From Branchinecta lynchi (lineage: Eukaryota > Arthropoda > Branchiopoda > Anostraca > Branchinectidae), in assembly GCA_023053575.1 (NCBI GenBank), contig JAKZAP010000010.1, positions 21,016,628 to 21,080,627 of the forward strand: a stretch of DNA of 64,000 nucleotides. Reading direction: 5' to 3'. The translations under genes were made by a program, and so were the position numbers. This document shows, one piece after another, positions 21,841 to 32,620 of the stretch (positions are counted from its first letter, which is position 1; the number at the start of each line of letters is the position of its first letter). Under the pieces are notes generated by a model. It was not told where the DNA came from. It saw nothing but the letters and a program-made list of their open reading frames with translations, and made no database searches.

Positions 21841-22063
21841 AAATAGTATCACCGATGCTGCATATCAATATGCTAGAAGACGAACAATGTGAAAACCGGA
21901 ATCCAGGAGAGCTAGTAATTGAATGGAAAGCTGCAGAAATGTCGACACTGCATTATATACAACGGTTTTTTCAGCGTATTCTTAACGCTGTCCTTAGTCT
22001 ATATGCAAAAGCACAACGAAGGCCCTTACGGAACCCCAACTGCTTGTCACCAACCATAGCTAG

Positions 22064-22367
22064 GAGCGTGTTCCACCCTTGTAACAATAGTTACTATTAG
22101 TTACTATTTCCGTTCCATCCTCACGAAAAGTTACTACGCTGACCGTTCCAACCTTGTCGGAATAGTAACTAATAGTTACTATTTGCTTACCATGCTCGGG
22201 AGCGTGGTAAGCGTAGTAACTACGCATATCTGGAACGTGATTGCTCGGATTCCCCCTGGCGTGAGATCCTGCTGGAAAATAGAAAAATCGTTCCAGCCTT
22301 GACGGCAAAAAGCCAGAATTCGCGACGTCATGCGTAGTAACTACGGTAAGTAGGATGGAACACGCTC
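22064..22367 (+). mobile_element. MITE with GAGCGTG termini, copy 1
   Basis: 304 bp with inverted termini GAGCGTGTTCCACCCT and AGGATGGAACACGCTC. The 3-bp flanks are tag on both sides (22061-22063, 22368-22370). The interior is dense in GTTACTA/TAGTAAC motifs, including CGTAGTAACTACG palindromes. The 140-codon minus frame is incidental. A second copy lies at 43065-43359. Confidence 0.75.
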
Positions 22368-22546
22368 TAGGTGTACACTTTTTTCTAGCAACAATTTTTC
22401 GAATACTTTGCCGAGAACCGACGTAACCGTTATTGGGCGGTAGGACGAACAAACTTTTGGATGTAAAAAGAAAGAACAACAATAGAACAGAACTAGAACA
22501 GAAAACCCTTCCAAGGGTGGTTCGAAGGATTTCCTGACCTCTTTAT

Positions 22547-22650
22547 CCGCAAGCACCAAGAGGATCCAAGAGGATCCAATAGCACCAAGAGGATCAAGAG
22601 GATCCAATAGCACCAAGAGGATCAAGAGGATCCAATAGCACCAAGAGGAT
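22547..22650. repeat. CACCAAGAGGATC minisatellite
   Basis: Tandem irregular units combining CACCAAGAGGATC, AAGAGGATCCAATAG and AGGATCC over about 100 bp. On the minus strand it stays open (repeated L-L-D-P), a result of unit length rather than evidence of a gene. Confidence 0.7.
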
Positions 22651-22750
22651 CCGACAAGCTGTATCTCTCCCGCAGTCTTCCGTTTCTTGTTAAGGCAGTA
22701 CCCGAATGAGGTACTTGACTGTGTCTCGGATTATACCTGAAAGTTTTTTT

Positions 22751-23523
22751 TATGGCACTTGCCCTTCGGCCAAGTGTCATATAGCAATCACAATTTCTGT
22801 CCGTCCGTCGGTCTGTCGGTCTGTCCAGGTTTTGCTAGTTCGGGCACTTCCACATAAGCTAGGATGATGAAACTTGGCAGGCGTACCCAAATGATTAAGT
22901 TGGAAATAGTTACTTCCCCCATCCGAGCACCGTGGGGGGAGTGGAGGGAGGGAGAATCCGGAATCTTGAGGTATTTATAACTTTTGAACGGGTGGTCGGA
23001 ACTCGATGAAACCTGATATTTGGAAAGACCTCATGCCTCAGACGACCCATTTAAAATCCGGGCCGGATCCAGTGACTTTTGGGGGGAGCTGGAGGGGGAA
23101 ACCGGAAATCTTGGGAATCGCTATGAGTGGAAGGATCGAGATGAAACTTTGTGGGAAGACACCTAGCAAACACTAGATACATCATTGACATAACCGAGCC
23201 GATTCGGGCACTGTGGGGGGAGTGGAGGGAGTGGGAATACGGAATCTTGAGGTATTTATAACTTTTGAACGGGTGATCGGATCTCGATGGAACTTGATAT
23301 TTGGAAAGACCTCATGTCTCAGACGACCCACTTAAAATCCGGACCGGATCCGGTGACTTTTGGGGGGAGCTGGAGGGGGCAACCTGAAATGTTGGAAAAC
23401 GCTATGAGTGGAGGGATCGAGATGAAACTTTGTGGGAAGACAACTAGCAAACACTAGATACATCATTGACATAACCGAGCCGTGCCTACTCGTAACAAGT
23501 GCCATATGAGCTCGTAGCTCTTG
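22751..23523 (+). mobile_element. HINE-like family B, copy 3
   Basis: Compact, well-preserved copy. The 5' hairpin TATGGCACTTG/CAAGTGTCATA precedes a GTCCGTCCGTCGGTCTGTC microsatellite (22799-22825). Two core units of about 300 bp are very similar (GTATTTATAACTTTTGAACGG appears at 22971 and 23251). The 3' end is CAAGTGCCATATGAGCTCGTAGCTCTTG followed by TT, with the small hairpin GAGCT-CGT-AGCTC. Confidence 0.75.
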
Positions 23524-23598
23524 TTTCTCAATTGCAACGGCTTCTCTGACGGTTTGACGAAGTCCGGTGCATGTTGCAAGAGTTAGACTATTCGGGAA

Positions 23599-24185
23599 GT
23601 TGTCCGTTTGTCAGAACGATAACTCTCGAAGGGAATGAGATATTTTGATGAAAATTGGTGTGAGTATTCTGCGGGTCAAGGGACAGGTTGAATTCGTAAA
23701 TGGTCTCATTACCCCTACATTTAGGGGTGGCGGCTCAAATTAAGTGGTTAACAAAATATTTTTTAATGGCTAATGGAATAGTCGATTTGGTCGCAACAAG
23801 ACATATTATGAACACGTTTTAAGTAAAAGTCTTATTGGAAGTTAGTTAGATGTTCGATTTCGGAGTAAGAAGACATGCTGAATCCGTACATGGCAATCAT
23901 TTTCTACCCGTATATATAGTTCACCCCGAATCCTGCTGAAACCGGAAAATTTGTTATAAGTAAATGTTTTATCTGAAGTTGACTACATCGTGTAGGGGTA
24001 AGGAGATACGTTGAATTCATTTTCAGCTTCAATTTTTTGCCGGACAAGCAATTCACTCGGAATCCGGTCGAAACCGAAAATTCGACAGAAGTACGTCAGG
24101 AATTTTTGATCAGTTTCATCAAAGTAGAAATGACACATATGGGGAAACACACGTGCTGACTTTGTATCTGAACTTGGTTTTATTT
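23599..24185 (+). mobile_element. HINE-like family A, partial copy
   Basis: Starts within the microsatellite-proximal part (GTTGTCCGTTTGTCAG, then AACTCTCGAAGGGAATGAGA) and runs through diverged core units to CTGAACTTGGTTTT. Both GGGATCCC termini are absent. Continues into the repeat at 24200. Confidence 0.6.
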
Positions 24186-24199
24186 CCTTGGTTTTAATT

Positions 24200-24420
24200 T
24201 ATTTCCTAGAAACAGTCGGTTTTCCTTCAAAACAGTCGTTTTTTCGTAAAAATATTCGATTTTTCGTTTTTCTAAACAATTGGTTTTCTTGAATCAGTGG
24301 TATCTTTCGTCAAAACAGTCGTTTTTCGGCGAAAACAGTCGGTAAAAATGACGAGTCAGTCGGTAAAAAACTTGCCCCCCCCCCAAACATTTTGGCTAGT
24401 AACGCCTTTGCTCCCATGAC
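24200..24420 (-). repeat. Repeat with degenerate AAAACAGTCG units, copy 2
   Basis: Irregular units (AAAACAGTCGTTTTT, AAAACAGTCGGT) end in a C run (24376-24384). Reverse-complement relative of 13600-13885. Confidence 0.5.
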
Positions 24421-24631
24421 CAATCAGATGCCAGCTGTGCCCAAACAGTGTCAGAAAAGATAAATAGTTGTCTTTTTGTTTTGTTTATTTTGTTGCCATG
24501 GCTTTTTGGCTTTTTTGCGTAATTAAATCTTAAATCTATATCCCCTGTGGGATTTCCTGTTGATATTTGACGAGGATAGAGCTTCTACTTTGTAATGTCC
24601 CACCCTTCATCTTTTTTCTCAGATTACTTAC

Positions 24632-24806
24632 CTCTGTCGGCTTCTAGTTCCTCCTTTTCGACAGACATGTCTATTCCGTCCACCACGTATTGGAGTAATT
24701 GACCATTACTTCCTAGACCATGTTTTGGAATCTTTTTTTCCTCTCGACAGTGACTGCTGTGATTTTCCACAAATGCCAATTCCACGAATGGCTCGCCTTG
24801 CGCCAT
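24632..24806 (-). CDS. First coding exon of an unrecognised gene
   Basis: On the minus strand an ATG (24806-24804) in a strong context (A at -3, G at +4) opens 58 codons plus one base. It ends at CAGAG followed by GTAAGT, a consensus 5' splice site (intron begins 24631). The peptide begins MAQGEPFVELAFVENHSS, and further on reads LLQYVVDGIDMSVEKEEL; acidic, no signal peptide or transmembrane segment. An acceptor-like ACTCATTTTAG ends near 24833, so the exon may start there with a short 5' UTR. The next exons (lower coordinates) were not found. I do not recognise the family. Confidence 0.55.
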
Positions 24807-24904
24807 CTTGTAGAAGTGTAACTTCGCCGCTACTAAAATGAGTTGTATCTAAAAAAAAATCTGTTGGATATAATAGATCTCCCCCTTAAAGTCTGACTGA
24901 ATTT

Positions 24905-25503
24905 TTTTTTAGTGAACTGCCACCCCCTGAAAGTACTGGTATTCAAATTGTAAATAAGATGAAAGTTTTAGGTGTTGTTTTTAATTATAAATTTAACTGG
25001 GATGACCATGTTTACGAAATGACGAGAAAAGCAAATTTTTCTGTTAGAAATCTAGTCACTCTCCGTCGTTTCGGTTTTAATAGTGAATCATTACTAAATT
25101 GTTATAAATTGTACATAAGGTCAATTATCGAATACGCGTGTCCTGCTTTGCAGCGTTGACCCAAGAGCAATCTGAACAGTTGGAGAGCGGACAAAAACGA
25201 GCCGTAAAAATTATATTGGATCAGGAACTGTCCGATTACGACCAAAGTCTCGAAAAGCTCCAGCTCCAAAGACTGTCTTAAAGACGCCACGACTTAACCA
25301 TGAGTTTTGGTAAATAATTATTTATGTCGGGGAGCACCGAAACCTTCTACCACCTCAGGCGCCGCAGCCAAGATTTGCGACAAGGCACAAAAACAGTTTG
25401 TGCCTTGCAAAGCGTCTACGTCTTTGCGATACAGGCGCTAGTTCAGGCAGTATTTTGTACAATATCTGAACATGTAGGCAGGCCCGTACACAGGAATTTA
25501 TTT

Positions 25504-25537
<34 letters not shown>

Positions 25538-25812
25538 GCCTGCGGGTCGCACAAATAAGTACAAAAAAGACATAGATCAGAGGGAAAAGCCTATACAAAT
25601 GATTATTTTTGTATGTTTCGGGGGGGGGGGTCAACCTCTAACCCTCCCCCCCCCTGGATACGGCCTTGCATGTAGGCATAAGCAGAGAGTGATAAATCGT
25701 AATGAAATCGCCAATGTGATTATGTAATAAAAGTTGTATATTTCATTATTTATATATTTATAGCTGTGCATCTATCTATAAAGATAAAATACAGCAAATA
25801 AATGTTATCTTA
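24905..25812 (+). pseudogene. CR1-like LINE, 3' portion (interrupted)
   Basis: Open frame from about 24912 through 25159 shows the late RT region (MKVLGVVFNYKFNWDDHV; later YKLYIRSIIEYACP), then a frameshift into QLERGQKRAVKIIL and further decay. The 3' UTR ends near 25812 with AATGTTATCTTATCTTATG, a short repeat tail. A hAT MITE with perfect target duplication splits the end (25479-25668). Confidence 0.7.
25479..25668 (+). mobile_element. hAT-like MITE family 1, copy C (perfect TSD)
   Basis: 190 bp from CAGGCCCGTACACAGG to CCCTGGATACGGCCTTG, flanked by identical catgtagg (25471-25478 and 25669-25676). It carries an uninterrupted run of 31 G (25505-25535) just inside the left end and another G run at 25621-25630, then a C run near the right end. 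Inserted in the LINE 3' UTR. Confidence 0.9.
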
Positions 25813-25925
25813 TCTTATGAAAAGACAGCTTATTTGTTTTGCATTTGAATACACTGACTTATTTGTACTCTTCAAAGGGATTTTTGTTTCCATCTTTGAA
25901 CGAAAAAAGAAAATTCATACACAAT

Positions 25926-26220
25926 CCCGATGAAAAATTTATCTCAAAATAGTACCTACTATGAAGCAGTACGAAAAGTAGCATGCAGTACTAATGATGC
26001 TACTACATGATTCTACTTCAAGGCTAACGTGTTACTGCATACTACTATATGCCACTATTAGCAAGAGTGGATTCTCTAAGGCAAGGCAGGATGCTACTGC
26101 ATACTATACTACATAAGACTGGACCAGTCTGAGGCACATTAAATGATAGTAATCATTGCTATTACATCGTATTACATGCAACTTTTGTACTACTACGCAG
26201 GCCACAAATTTTTCATCGGG
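25926..26220 (+). mobile_element. MITE with CCCGATG termini, copy 2
   Basis: 295 bp, starting CCCGATGAAAAATTTATC and ending AAATTTTTCATCGGG, with 15-bp terminal inverted repeats. Flanking dinucleotides are at/at. The interior matches copy 1 (AAGCAGTACGAAAAGTAGCA, CATACTACTATATGC). Confidence 0.8.
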
Positions 26221-26970
26221 ATTTCATCAACGCGTGAATTTCAATGGTCAACAAAGTGAAGCTTCTGAAATGTTCGACTCCAGACTCGATTCCAATTACG
26301 TCCGAATAAAGCCCTCTATCCCAACGATTGAAAAGATTTTTTTTCGTGAATTGTTTATCGAATAGAGGTACACGCACGTAGAGGTACGACAAACCCGAAA
26401 GAACAAGTTCATTTGAAAAAATCAGTTATTAGGAAAAAGCGAAGTAACGCATTTCCGTTTTCTTCTGTACCTTCCTCGTCGCATGTGCAGTCACCGAATC
26501 ATGGAGAATTTTTTTTGGCAGAAGAATTAGCAGGAATTGGGCAGAAGAATTAGCAATATATGGAGAAAACTGATTGCCAGTATTCCTCTCGGAACGACGC
26601 ACAGAAGACGGGAGTGGAGGGGAGGGGGGAATAGATGGGCCATCTGGGGACAACAAATTATCTTAGTTCTAAATTTGTTTGAAAGAGTATTTCTACGTTC
26701 TGTTAATTTAGGAGCGTCAAGGTTGATGAGAGCCTCTTCAAACCCCCTTTTAGTGTCCCCTGTTTAGTGTCCCTTTTAGTGTTTATTTTCATCATTCGTT
26801 ACTAAGTGTTATGCATTCTTCATTTTGTATGACAAAAAGGTCAACTTCGGCGGTAACGCTGTGACAGCTGCTTTTGAGAAATACAATTCTATTCTATTCA
26901 TTCTATAAATGAAATAACTGCCTTATTAATAGGCTGCATGTAATAAATTCATTCATTCATTCAGTCTTCA
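26221..26970 (+). mobile_element. Mixed relics ending in a LINE tail
   Basis: 26340-26460 resembles part of the 2360-2670 repeat. From about 26770 the sequence is T-rich and ends GCATGTAATAAATTCATTCATTCATTC (to about 26968), a (CATT)n LINE tail. Small frames in between have no recognised domain. Confidence 0.35.
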
Positions 26971-27500
26971 AACCTTCTTATGTGAATAGCTTGTGGACAA
27001 CTAGACTGTCGTAGCTCAACAATATTAGTTTAAACTCTAAGCTTTTGAACTATTCTCGATTCAGACATTGTACTATCCGTTGCTTCTGTTCTACGTCGCA
27101 ACAAAATTTCAAAACTGTCAGGCTTCTCCGTTTGGGTTATGCTGTTGTGGTTTCTGATCCTAGTTGTAAACTCTACATATATAAACCTCTATACATATAT
27201 ATCTGTATTGAAAAACCTAAAGGCCATATACAGGATAAATAAACAACTCATAGGAAACTAAAATAAAGAACAAATTAAGAAACAGCACTTCTTAACTAGA
27301 GTCCCAAAAGAAACAATCACTCTTGGTGACGTAGAGCGTAAAATACCAAGAAGCTGTCCACCATTTCCAGAAAATAGTGAAACCCTTAAAGCACAACTCT
27401 TACTAGAAACGATCTTTTCCCTATTAAATGAATCAGAAAAAACTCTTTTGGAAGTACCATTACTTCCCACCTAAAACAAGCGATTCTCTTGTTAGCGCCT
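26971..27500 (+). other. Unassigned region with a long but shifted frame
   Basis: From 27260 to 27470 a plus-strand frame reads VPKETITLGDVERKIP and then a leucine-rich stretch. It has the look of decayed coding sequence, but no recognised family. No splice sites support it. Confidence 0.25.
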
Positions 27501-27639
27501 GTCGAGTATATCCAGCCTCCCTGCTCTCCGACGCGGCGGCTGGGCGCAAAACATTTGAAAACTGAACCGTGCCTTGATTAAGAAGTGGGAAAACTAAGCA
27601 AATAAAAGAAGTAATAAAGAGGGGAGTATCACATACTTA

Positions 27640-28110
27640 TATGTGAAAGAGTTGTCATCGTACATTGAAGATTACGACAAACTTTTCGTTGGGTGACGGG
27701 AAAACTCGGAAAGTCGAAAAAGCGCTAAAATCTCGTAATTACGAAACGAAACAATGGAGAAAGGTGTGGATTTTAGAAGCTTATAATTCCATATGGGAGC
27801 TAAATATATTATAAAAGGCAGAATAAGCAAGAGGGATCCTTTAAAGGCGAAAGTTCCTCCTGGCACCTGAAAAGAAAATTATCCATACCATCCTCATCAA
27901 GATGGCAAAGCGGACAAACACGTACTCCATCCGGACACCTAGAATTCCACGAATTACCAACAGATAGCGGTAAACAGTTTGCTCGCGCAGCCTCTCTTCT
28001 CCGCAGGAGACTTTCTCATTGAACACAATGTCTCGTGGTGTACCGCTTCTCAACCATTTATTTAAGGCGTACTTTCGCCGTTCCCCCTGGACTCCCATGA
28101 ACCAAAGGGA
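27640..28110 (-). pseudogene. LINE ORF2 C-terminal zinc-finger region, minus strand
   Basis: The minus strand around 27930-27830 encodes CPLCHLDEDGMDNFLFRCQ, the C-terminal CxxC...(H)xxxxC knuckle of I/R1-like LINE ORF2, with the usual histidine replaced by asparagine. Upstream (28098-27950) is the preceding basic region. The 3' UTR includes TCTTGCTTATTCTGCC, also found inverted at 13470-13500. Decayed. Confidence 0.5.
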
Positions 28111-28359
28111 ATCACGAGAATAGAAGGAGTTACTTCCTAAGGACTATACCCGTTGGAAAAACGATGAAAACACAGGGAACGCCCCCACATGATATTTAAA
28201 AAAAAGTATTTGGGTGATGCAATTAGTCTAAAAAGGTTATGGTGCACCTTATTTTATCCTTTGGTTGTAAGTTTACATTTTCGATTTTTACACACAAGAT
28301 TATTGTCCGAAATTATTGTTAACCAAACCTGATAAACAGACCAAACCTGATAAACCTGA

Positions 28360-28640
28360 TCACAGAAATAATGAATGAATGAATGCACTTTATCACCCGT
28401 AAAGTGTAAAACACAAAATACGGAGTATTATGAAAGAAACAAAACGATAAATCACAAAAAAACAACAATAAACAAACGAAACAATACAACATGAACAAGC
28501 TAACCAGTATCAGTTAGAAAGAATGGGGTCGTAAGCGTGAATCAAGTTAACGGTCTAAGAAATAATGCAGACCTTGCAAAAACCAATAACAGGAGCAACT
28601 GTCAAAACTGGCTTATACCAAATATAATGTGAGTCCATTT
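28360..28640 (-). mobile_element. LINE 3' end, minus strand
   Basis: AATGAATGAATGAATGCACT at 28371-28386 reads in reverse as AGTGCATTCATTCATTCATT, a (CATT)n tail preceded by GGGTGATAA. It lies back to back with the plus-strand LINE that starts about 28640. Confidence 0.45.
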
Positions 28641-30262
28641 TTTATGGTGGTGATCTGGTGGTGGCATTACCAGTCGAAGCCTTCCCCGTCCGTGGGGATA
28701 AACCAAGATAAATTTAACTGCTCCTTCAAATGGTAATTTAATGCCAGATATTTCTTTGTCAAGCTTAACCCGTAAACTTTCTAAGTTAAAAAGAACTTCT
28801 GTTGCTCCTTTTGATATTCCAGTTGTTCTCGTTAAAGCATTTGCTAAAGAATTAGCTTTCCCCCTTCAGATAATCTACAATAACATAACGCGAACAGGCT
28901 ATTTCTCCAAGAAATGAAAGAAAGGTTTTATCACCACCATTCCAAAGAAAGGAGCACCTAATGGTTTCTCTGGTGTACGGCCGATCACAGTTACATCAAT
29001 TTTCAGCAGAATTTACGAAATTTTTGTTGCCACGTGGCTTAAAGAATATCTTTTAAAAGTAACTGATCGAAAGCAGTTTGGTAAAATTTCTAAGTGTTCG
29101 ACAGTCCATTACCTAGTTAATTTGATTGATTTTATTTTAAAACATCTATATAAACCTGGCAAATGGATAAATTTAATTGCAATTGATTTTAAAAAGGCAT
29201 TTGACCTTGTTGACCATAAAATTCTTTTAGAAAAAATGGCTGAAAAACTATACCCAGTTTTATCGTCAAAATCATCAAGAGCTTCTTGACAAACAAAGAG
29301 CAAACTGGAAAGTGTAGAGGAGGACATTTTTCTACTTCTTTACCAGTTTTTTGTAGAGTTCCACAAGTAACTGTGACCGGTCCGCTGTGCTTCCTCCTCA
29401 TGATAATGAAATTGCTGCTATGCTTGAGGACAGATGTAAATACGTGGACGATTTGTCCCTAGCGGAAGTCGTATCTGAGGATTTGAAAAGCAGCGCTGCC
29501 GGTTTCATCGACCAGGTTACCTAGAGGCGACTGAAATGAATATGGTCGTGAATAAAGATAAGTGCTTGGTTACGACTTTTTCGTTTTTTAGGAAAACTCG
29601 TCCGTCTTTCGAACCTCCTATCGACCCTCCTGGGCTCAACAGTGATAAAACAACGCTACTAGGTGTAGTGATATCTTCTGACCTTTCCTGGCATGAAAAG
29701 ACAAAGACATTTGTAAAGAAAGTTAACGGCGTAATTCAAATGCTAGAAACTGAAAAAGTTTCGGGTTCCTAAGAAAAAGCTAAAGCTAATGTTTTGCTCT
29801 TTCATTCAACCCTTAGTCGAATATGCTTCTCCGGTTTGGCACTTTGCTCTTACCCAAGGTGAAACTGATAAAATAGAGCCAGTTCAGAAGAGATCTCTGC
29901 AAATTATCTATGGCGGTTCCCCCCTACCATACTCTTTTTACCTCAAAGAATTTAAAATTGACGAAAAACTATGCCGCAACTTTGGCTCCTCCCTTCTCCA
30001 GCACCCCATGTAGAGTTCCTTCCTTCCCCCAACCCTTTGTTCCTGTAAGATCTCGCCCCCCCCCCGAGAAGTGGCTGAGAAGGTTCCCAAACTGACCCCA
30101 ATCTACTGTGACACAATGAAAGTAGTTTAATGATCTTTAGCATTACCTGTTAACAACTTATTTTATTTTTGTTTATGCCTAAAAAACATCGTAGTTGGGC
30201 TCTGCCCACGAGAGATATGTTTTGTTTTATTATTAAATAAATTGAAAAATAAATAAAATTGA
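28640..30262 (+). pseudogene. Non-LTR retrotransposon reverse transcriptase, most complete copy
   Basis: Plus-strand frames, with shifts and stops, show in order: a SVAPFDIPVVLVKAFAKEL block (28800-28860), GFITTIPKKGAPNGFSGVRP (28925-28985), IDFKKAFDLVDHKILL (29180-29230), YVDD in KYVDDLSLAE (29438-29467), LGVVISSDLSWHEKTK (29655-29703) and QPLVEYASPVWH (29803-29840). This is the domain order of a CR1/jockey-type RT. The catalytic aspartate pairs are still visible, but at least three frame breaks make it non-functional. The 3' end is AATAAATTGAAAAATAAATAAAAT. No endonuclease is seen upstream. Confidence 0.7.
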
Positions 30263-30506
30263 TTTAAAGTCGGGGACTCCGTATAATGGAAGCCCCAGGA
30301 AAAGGCGAGGAAATACCTTTAGTCATGTTGGAAGGCGACGCGGGGTTTGGCGTTTGTGCTAGAAGCAACGGCACAGTACCCTCTGTGTTGAAGTTGGTTC
30401 ATACCAATGAGGTAACTGACATTCACCAGGGGTTATGGGAGAGCACTTTGCTGCTAGAAATTCCAACAGTCAAATTGGTTCTGCAGGGTCTGCAGAACCG
30501 TCTTAG

Positions 30507-30619
30507 CAGGCCCGTATCCAGGAATTTATTTCGGGGGGAGGGGGGTTTGCCTTTCGGGTGGGGGGGGGTGCCCGCGGCTTAAAGGGTTTGAACCCCCTAA
30601 CCCCCCTTGGATACGGCCA
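30507..30619 (+). mobile_element. hAT-like MITE family 1, short copy D
   Basis: Starts CAGGCCCGTATCCAGGAATT with G runs, then reaches CCTTGGATACGGCCAC after only 113 bp. The middle block (AGACATAGATCAG) is missing, and no 8-bp duplication is visible. An internally deleted copy. Confidence 0.65.
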
Positions 30620-30829
30620 CTCAAGGTGTTGCTTTACCTGTGTTAGACGGACTTCTTTTATAGAACTTTGAAGACTATTTACGAATTTCCCATCCATGTC
30701 TGTCCTACCATCCTTTTTCGTCCTGCACTAAAGAAATAGAAAACCGTGATTTTCGGTTTTTTTGGGTCAGGTCGTTATCCCTCTAAGATGATGTGCGAAG
30801 GATAAATATAATTTCGGATTATAACGGGG

Positions 30830-31836
30830 CTAAAGCCACAATCAGCTTAGCTCTCGAGATAACGCAACGAGTGGCCTATGCCCACCTGCCCACGTGACAG
30901 CGAGACCCGCTTATCCGGAAACAAACACCACCTTTGCATTGAAATTCGTAGATGTTTGTTGAACACGGAACTTGACGCAAAAACTCTGAATCTCTCTTTA
31001 ATTTACTTCCTTGGTCTTGATGCCTCTTCTTCCTTCATTGAAATCTTGAGACAGTATTTTACGCCCGGGTTTGTTGACATAGCACAAATCACTCGATTTT
31101 CAAAAGTACGATCTGATTTTATGCAGAATGGATACGCATCACAACGATTTTGGCGAGCCAGTTCCTTTTAAGCTCCACTACCTCTATGATCTGGATGATG
31201 TGAAGCATGAGAAAAGAAGGTGCCGGGATTAATGGTGCGAAAAGATGATCATTGCCTGGCGATTGCGGACTGGAATTAATGCCAGGATTTCTAGCACCGT
31301 CAACTTCCGCATGCTAAACTTGAAATTTTCAAACTTTTCCTAGGACTTGGCAAACTAGATAAAATCAGAACTGGAAAAACTGTTCGTTTGTTCACCACAC
31401 AATCCTTTCAAATCACCTTATTCCAGTCCAGTGCTCCAAGTGGAATAGTTTCTGAAAGTCATAATTGTCTTAGTATCAACACTTGTGGCAAAGAGCTAGT
31501 AAAATATGGATCCAAAATGGTTGGGAGTGGGAAATAAACTCCTTACACGGACTTGTGGACCTATTTTACAAGATTACGCGTCGGTATGGCGTTACGAATC
31601 CGGAAGAAGCTATCGTAGTGCAGATTGCTCATTATAATTTGACAGTTGAGTCCCCCCCCTGGGCTATGATTCTGCAATATTAGTTGGTATGTGCTGTTGG
31701 TTGTTGTGATCGTTCTTATTTGTTGTTGTCAGAGGAATTAATGTTTTCCGATTCTTCTTTTTTTGCCTTGTCTTGTGTTGTGCTCCATCTGTTTTTTTAA
31801 TTGATGGGTAATAAATGCATTCATTCATTCATTATG
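30830..31836 (+). pseudogene. LINE-like degenerate 3' region with (CATT)n tail
   Basis: Open frame 30878-31171 and later short frames (31483-31683) have a decayed-coding look without motifs I can name. The end GATGGGTAATAAATGCATTCATTCATTCATT (to about 31834) is a LINE-type tail. Assigned mainly by the tail. Confidence 0.35.
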
Positions 31837-31904
31837 TCTGTGAACAAGTCATCATCATCATAAGGTTTGTGGCTACTTCTGATCAGAGGCTTTGCTTAGC
31901 AGAC

Positions 31905-32090
31905 TCCGAGGTAGCATATCACAAGACAAGTTTTCACGAGACAATCGGCTTTTGGCGAGTGTCACTAGGCAAATCCGCACGAGGCAATCAGAGCATTAGA
32001 CAAATCTTCAAGAGGAAATTATTCATTAGGCAGCCCTTTCACGAGACAACCCCGATTAAGAAAAGTAGGATTAAGACAATCAGCTTAGAG
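31905..32090 (+). repeat. Degenerate CACGAGACAA repeat, plus orientation
   Basis: Short irregular units (TTTTCACGAGACAA, CCGCACGAGGCAA, TTTCACGAGACAAC) about 17-20 bp apart. The same motif is inverted at 32480-32620 (TTGTCTCGTGA), making a convergent pair. Confidence 0.5.
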
Positions 32091-32479
32091 TGAGCTACCG
32101 TATATAGAGCAGAGCGTGCATGTTAGGATAGTAGTCAGTTTTGGTTTTTGAAACAGAATGCCAACCCAAATCTAGTTCGAGATGGTGAAAACTGCAACAT
32201 CTTCAGAAAGCAGCTACCACAGATGCTCTGACAAAGGCTGTCCATTACGAGGGAAAGAAGTAGGCCTAATGGCAGGTTTACTCTAGCTTCCATTGGCTGA
32301 CCACAACCCCATACGTAACCCTGCACCGATTGTCAACAACAAAGCCTACCACCGGTCACTTAACGCGGAAAGTAGGGAGCCCTCACAAATTATAGTGGCT
32401 ATCTAAATGAACCGGAGGTAGAGCCAGTGCTCAAGGAAAGTATAATTCACTCGCTGCAATTTATGGAAAGTCTTTATGC

Positions 32480-32620
32480 CGGATTTGTCTCACGGAAATT
32501 TGTCTTGAGCAAGGTTTGCCTCGTGATAATTTGTCTCTGGTAATTTGTCTTGTGAAAAATTGCCAAATGAAAATTTGTCCAGAAATGTTTTGTATCGTGA
32601 AAACTTGTCTCGTGATAGGT
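32480..32620 (-). repeat. Degenerate CACGAGACAA repeat, minus orientation
   Basis: TTGTCTCGTGATA, TTGTCTTGTGAAAA and related units. On the minus strand it is open with repeated D-K-F-S-like peptides, in continuity with the frame at 32732-32620. Confidence 0.5.

Noticed and set aside
22060..22482. 140-codon minus ORF
   Set aside because: It spans a MITE with defined TIRs and target duplication; the peptide is not shared with the second copy.
25355..25727. Proline- or glycine-rich ORFs around the poly-G tract
   Set aside because: They are translations of a 31-base G run and the flanking MITE, with a defined 8-bp target duplication.
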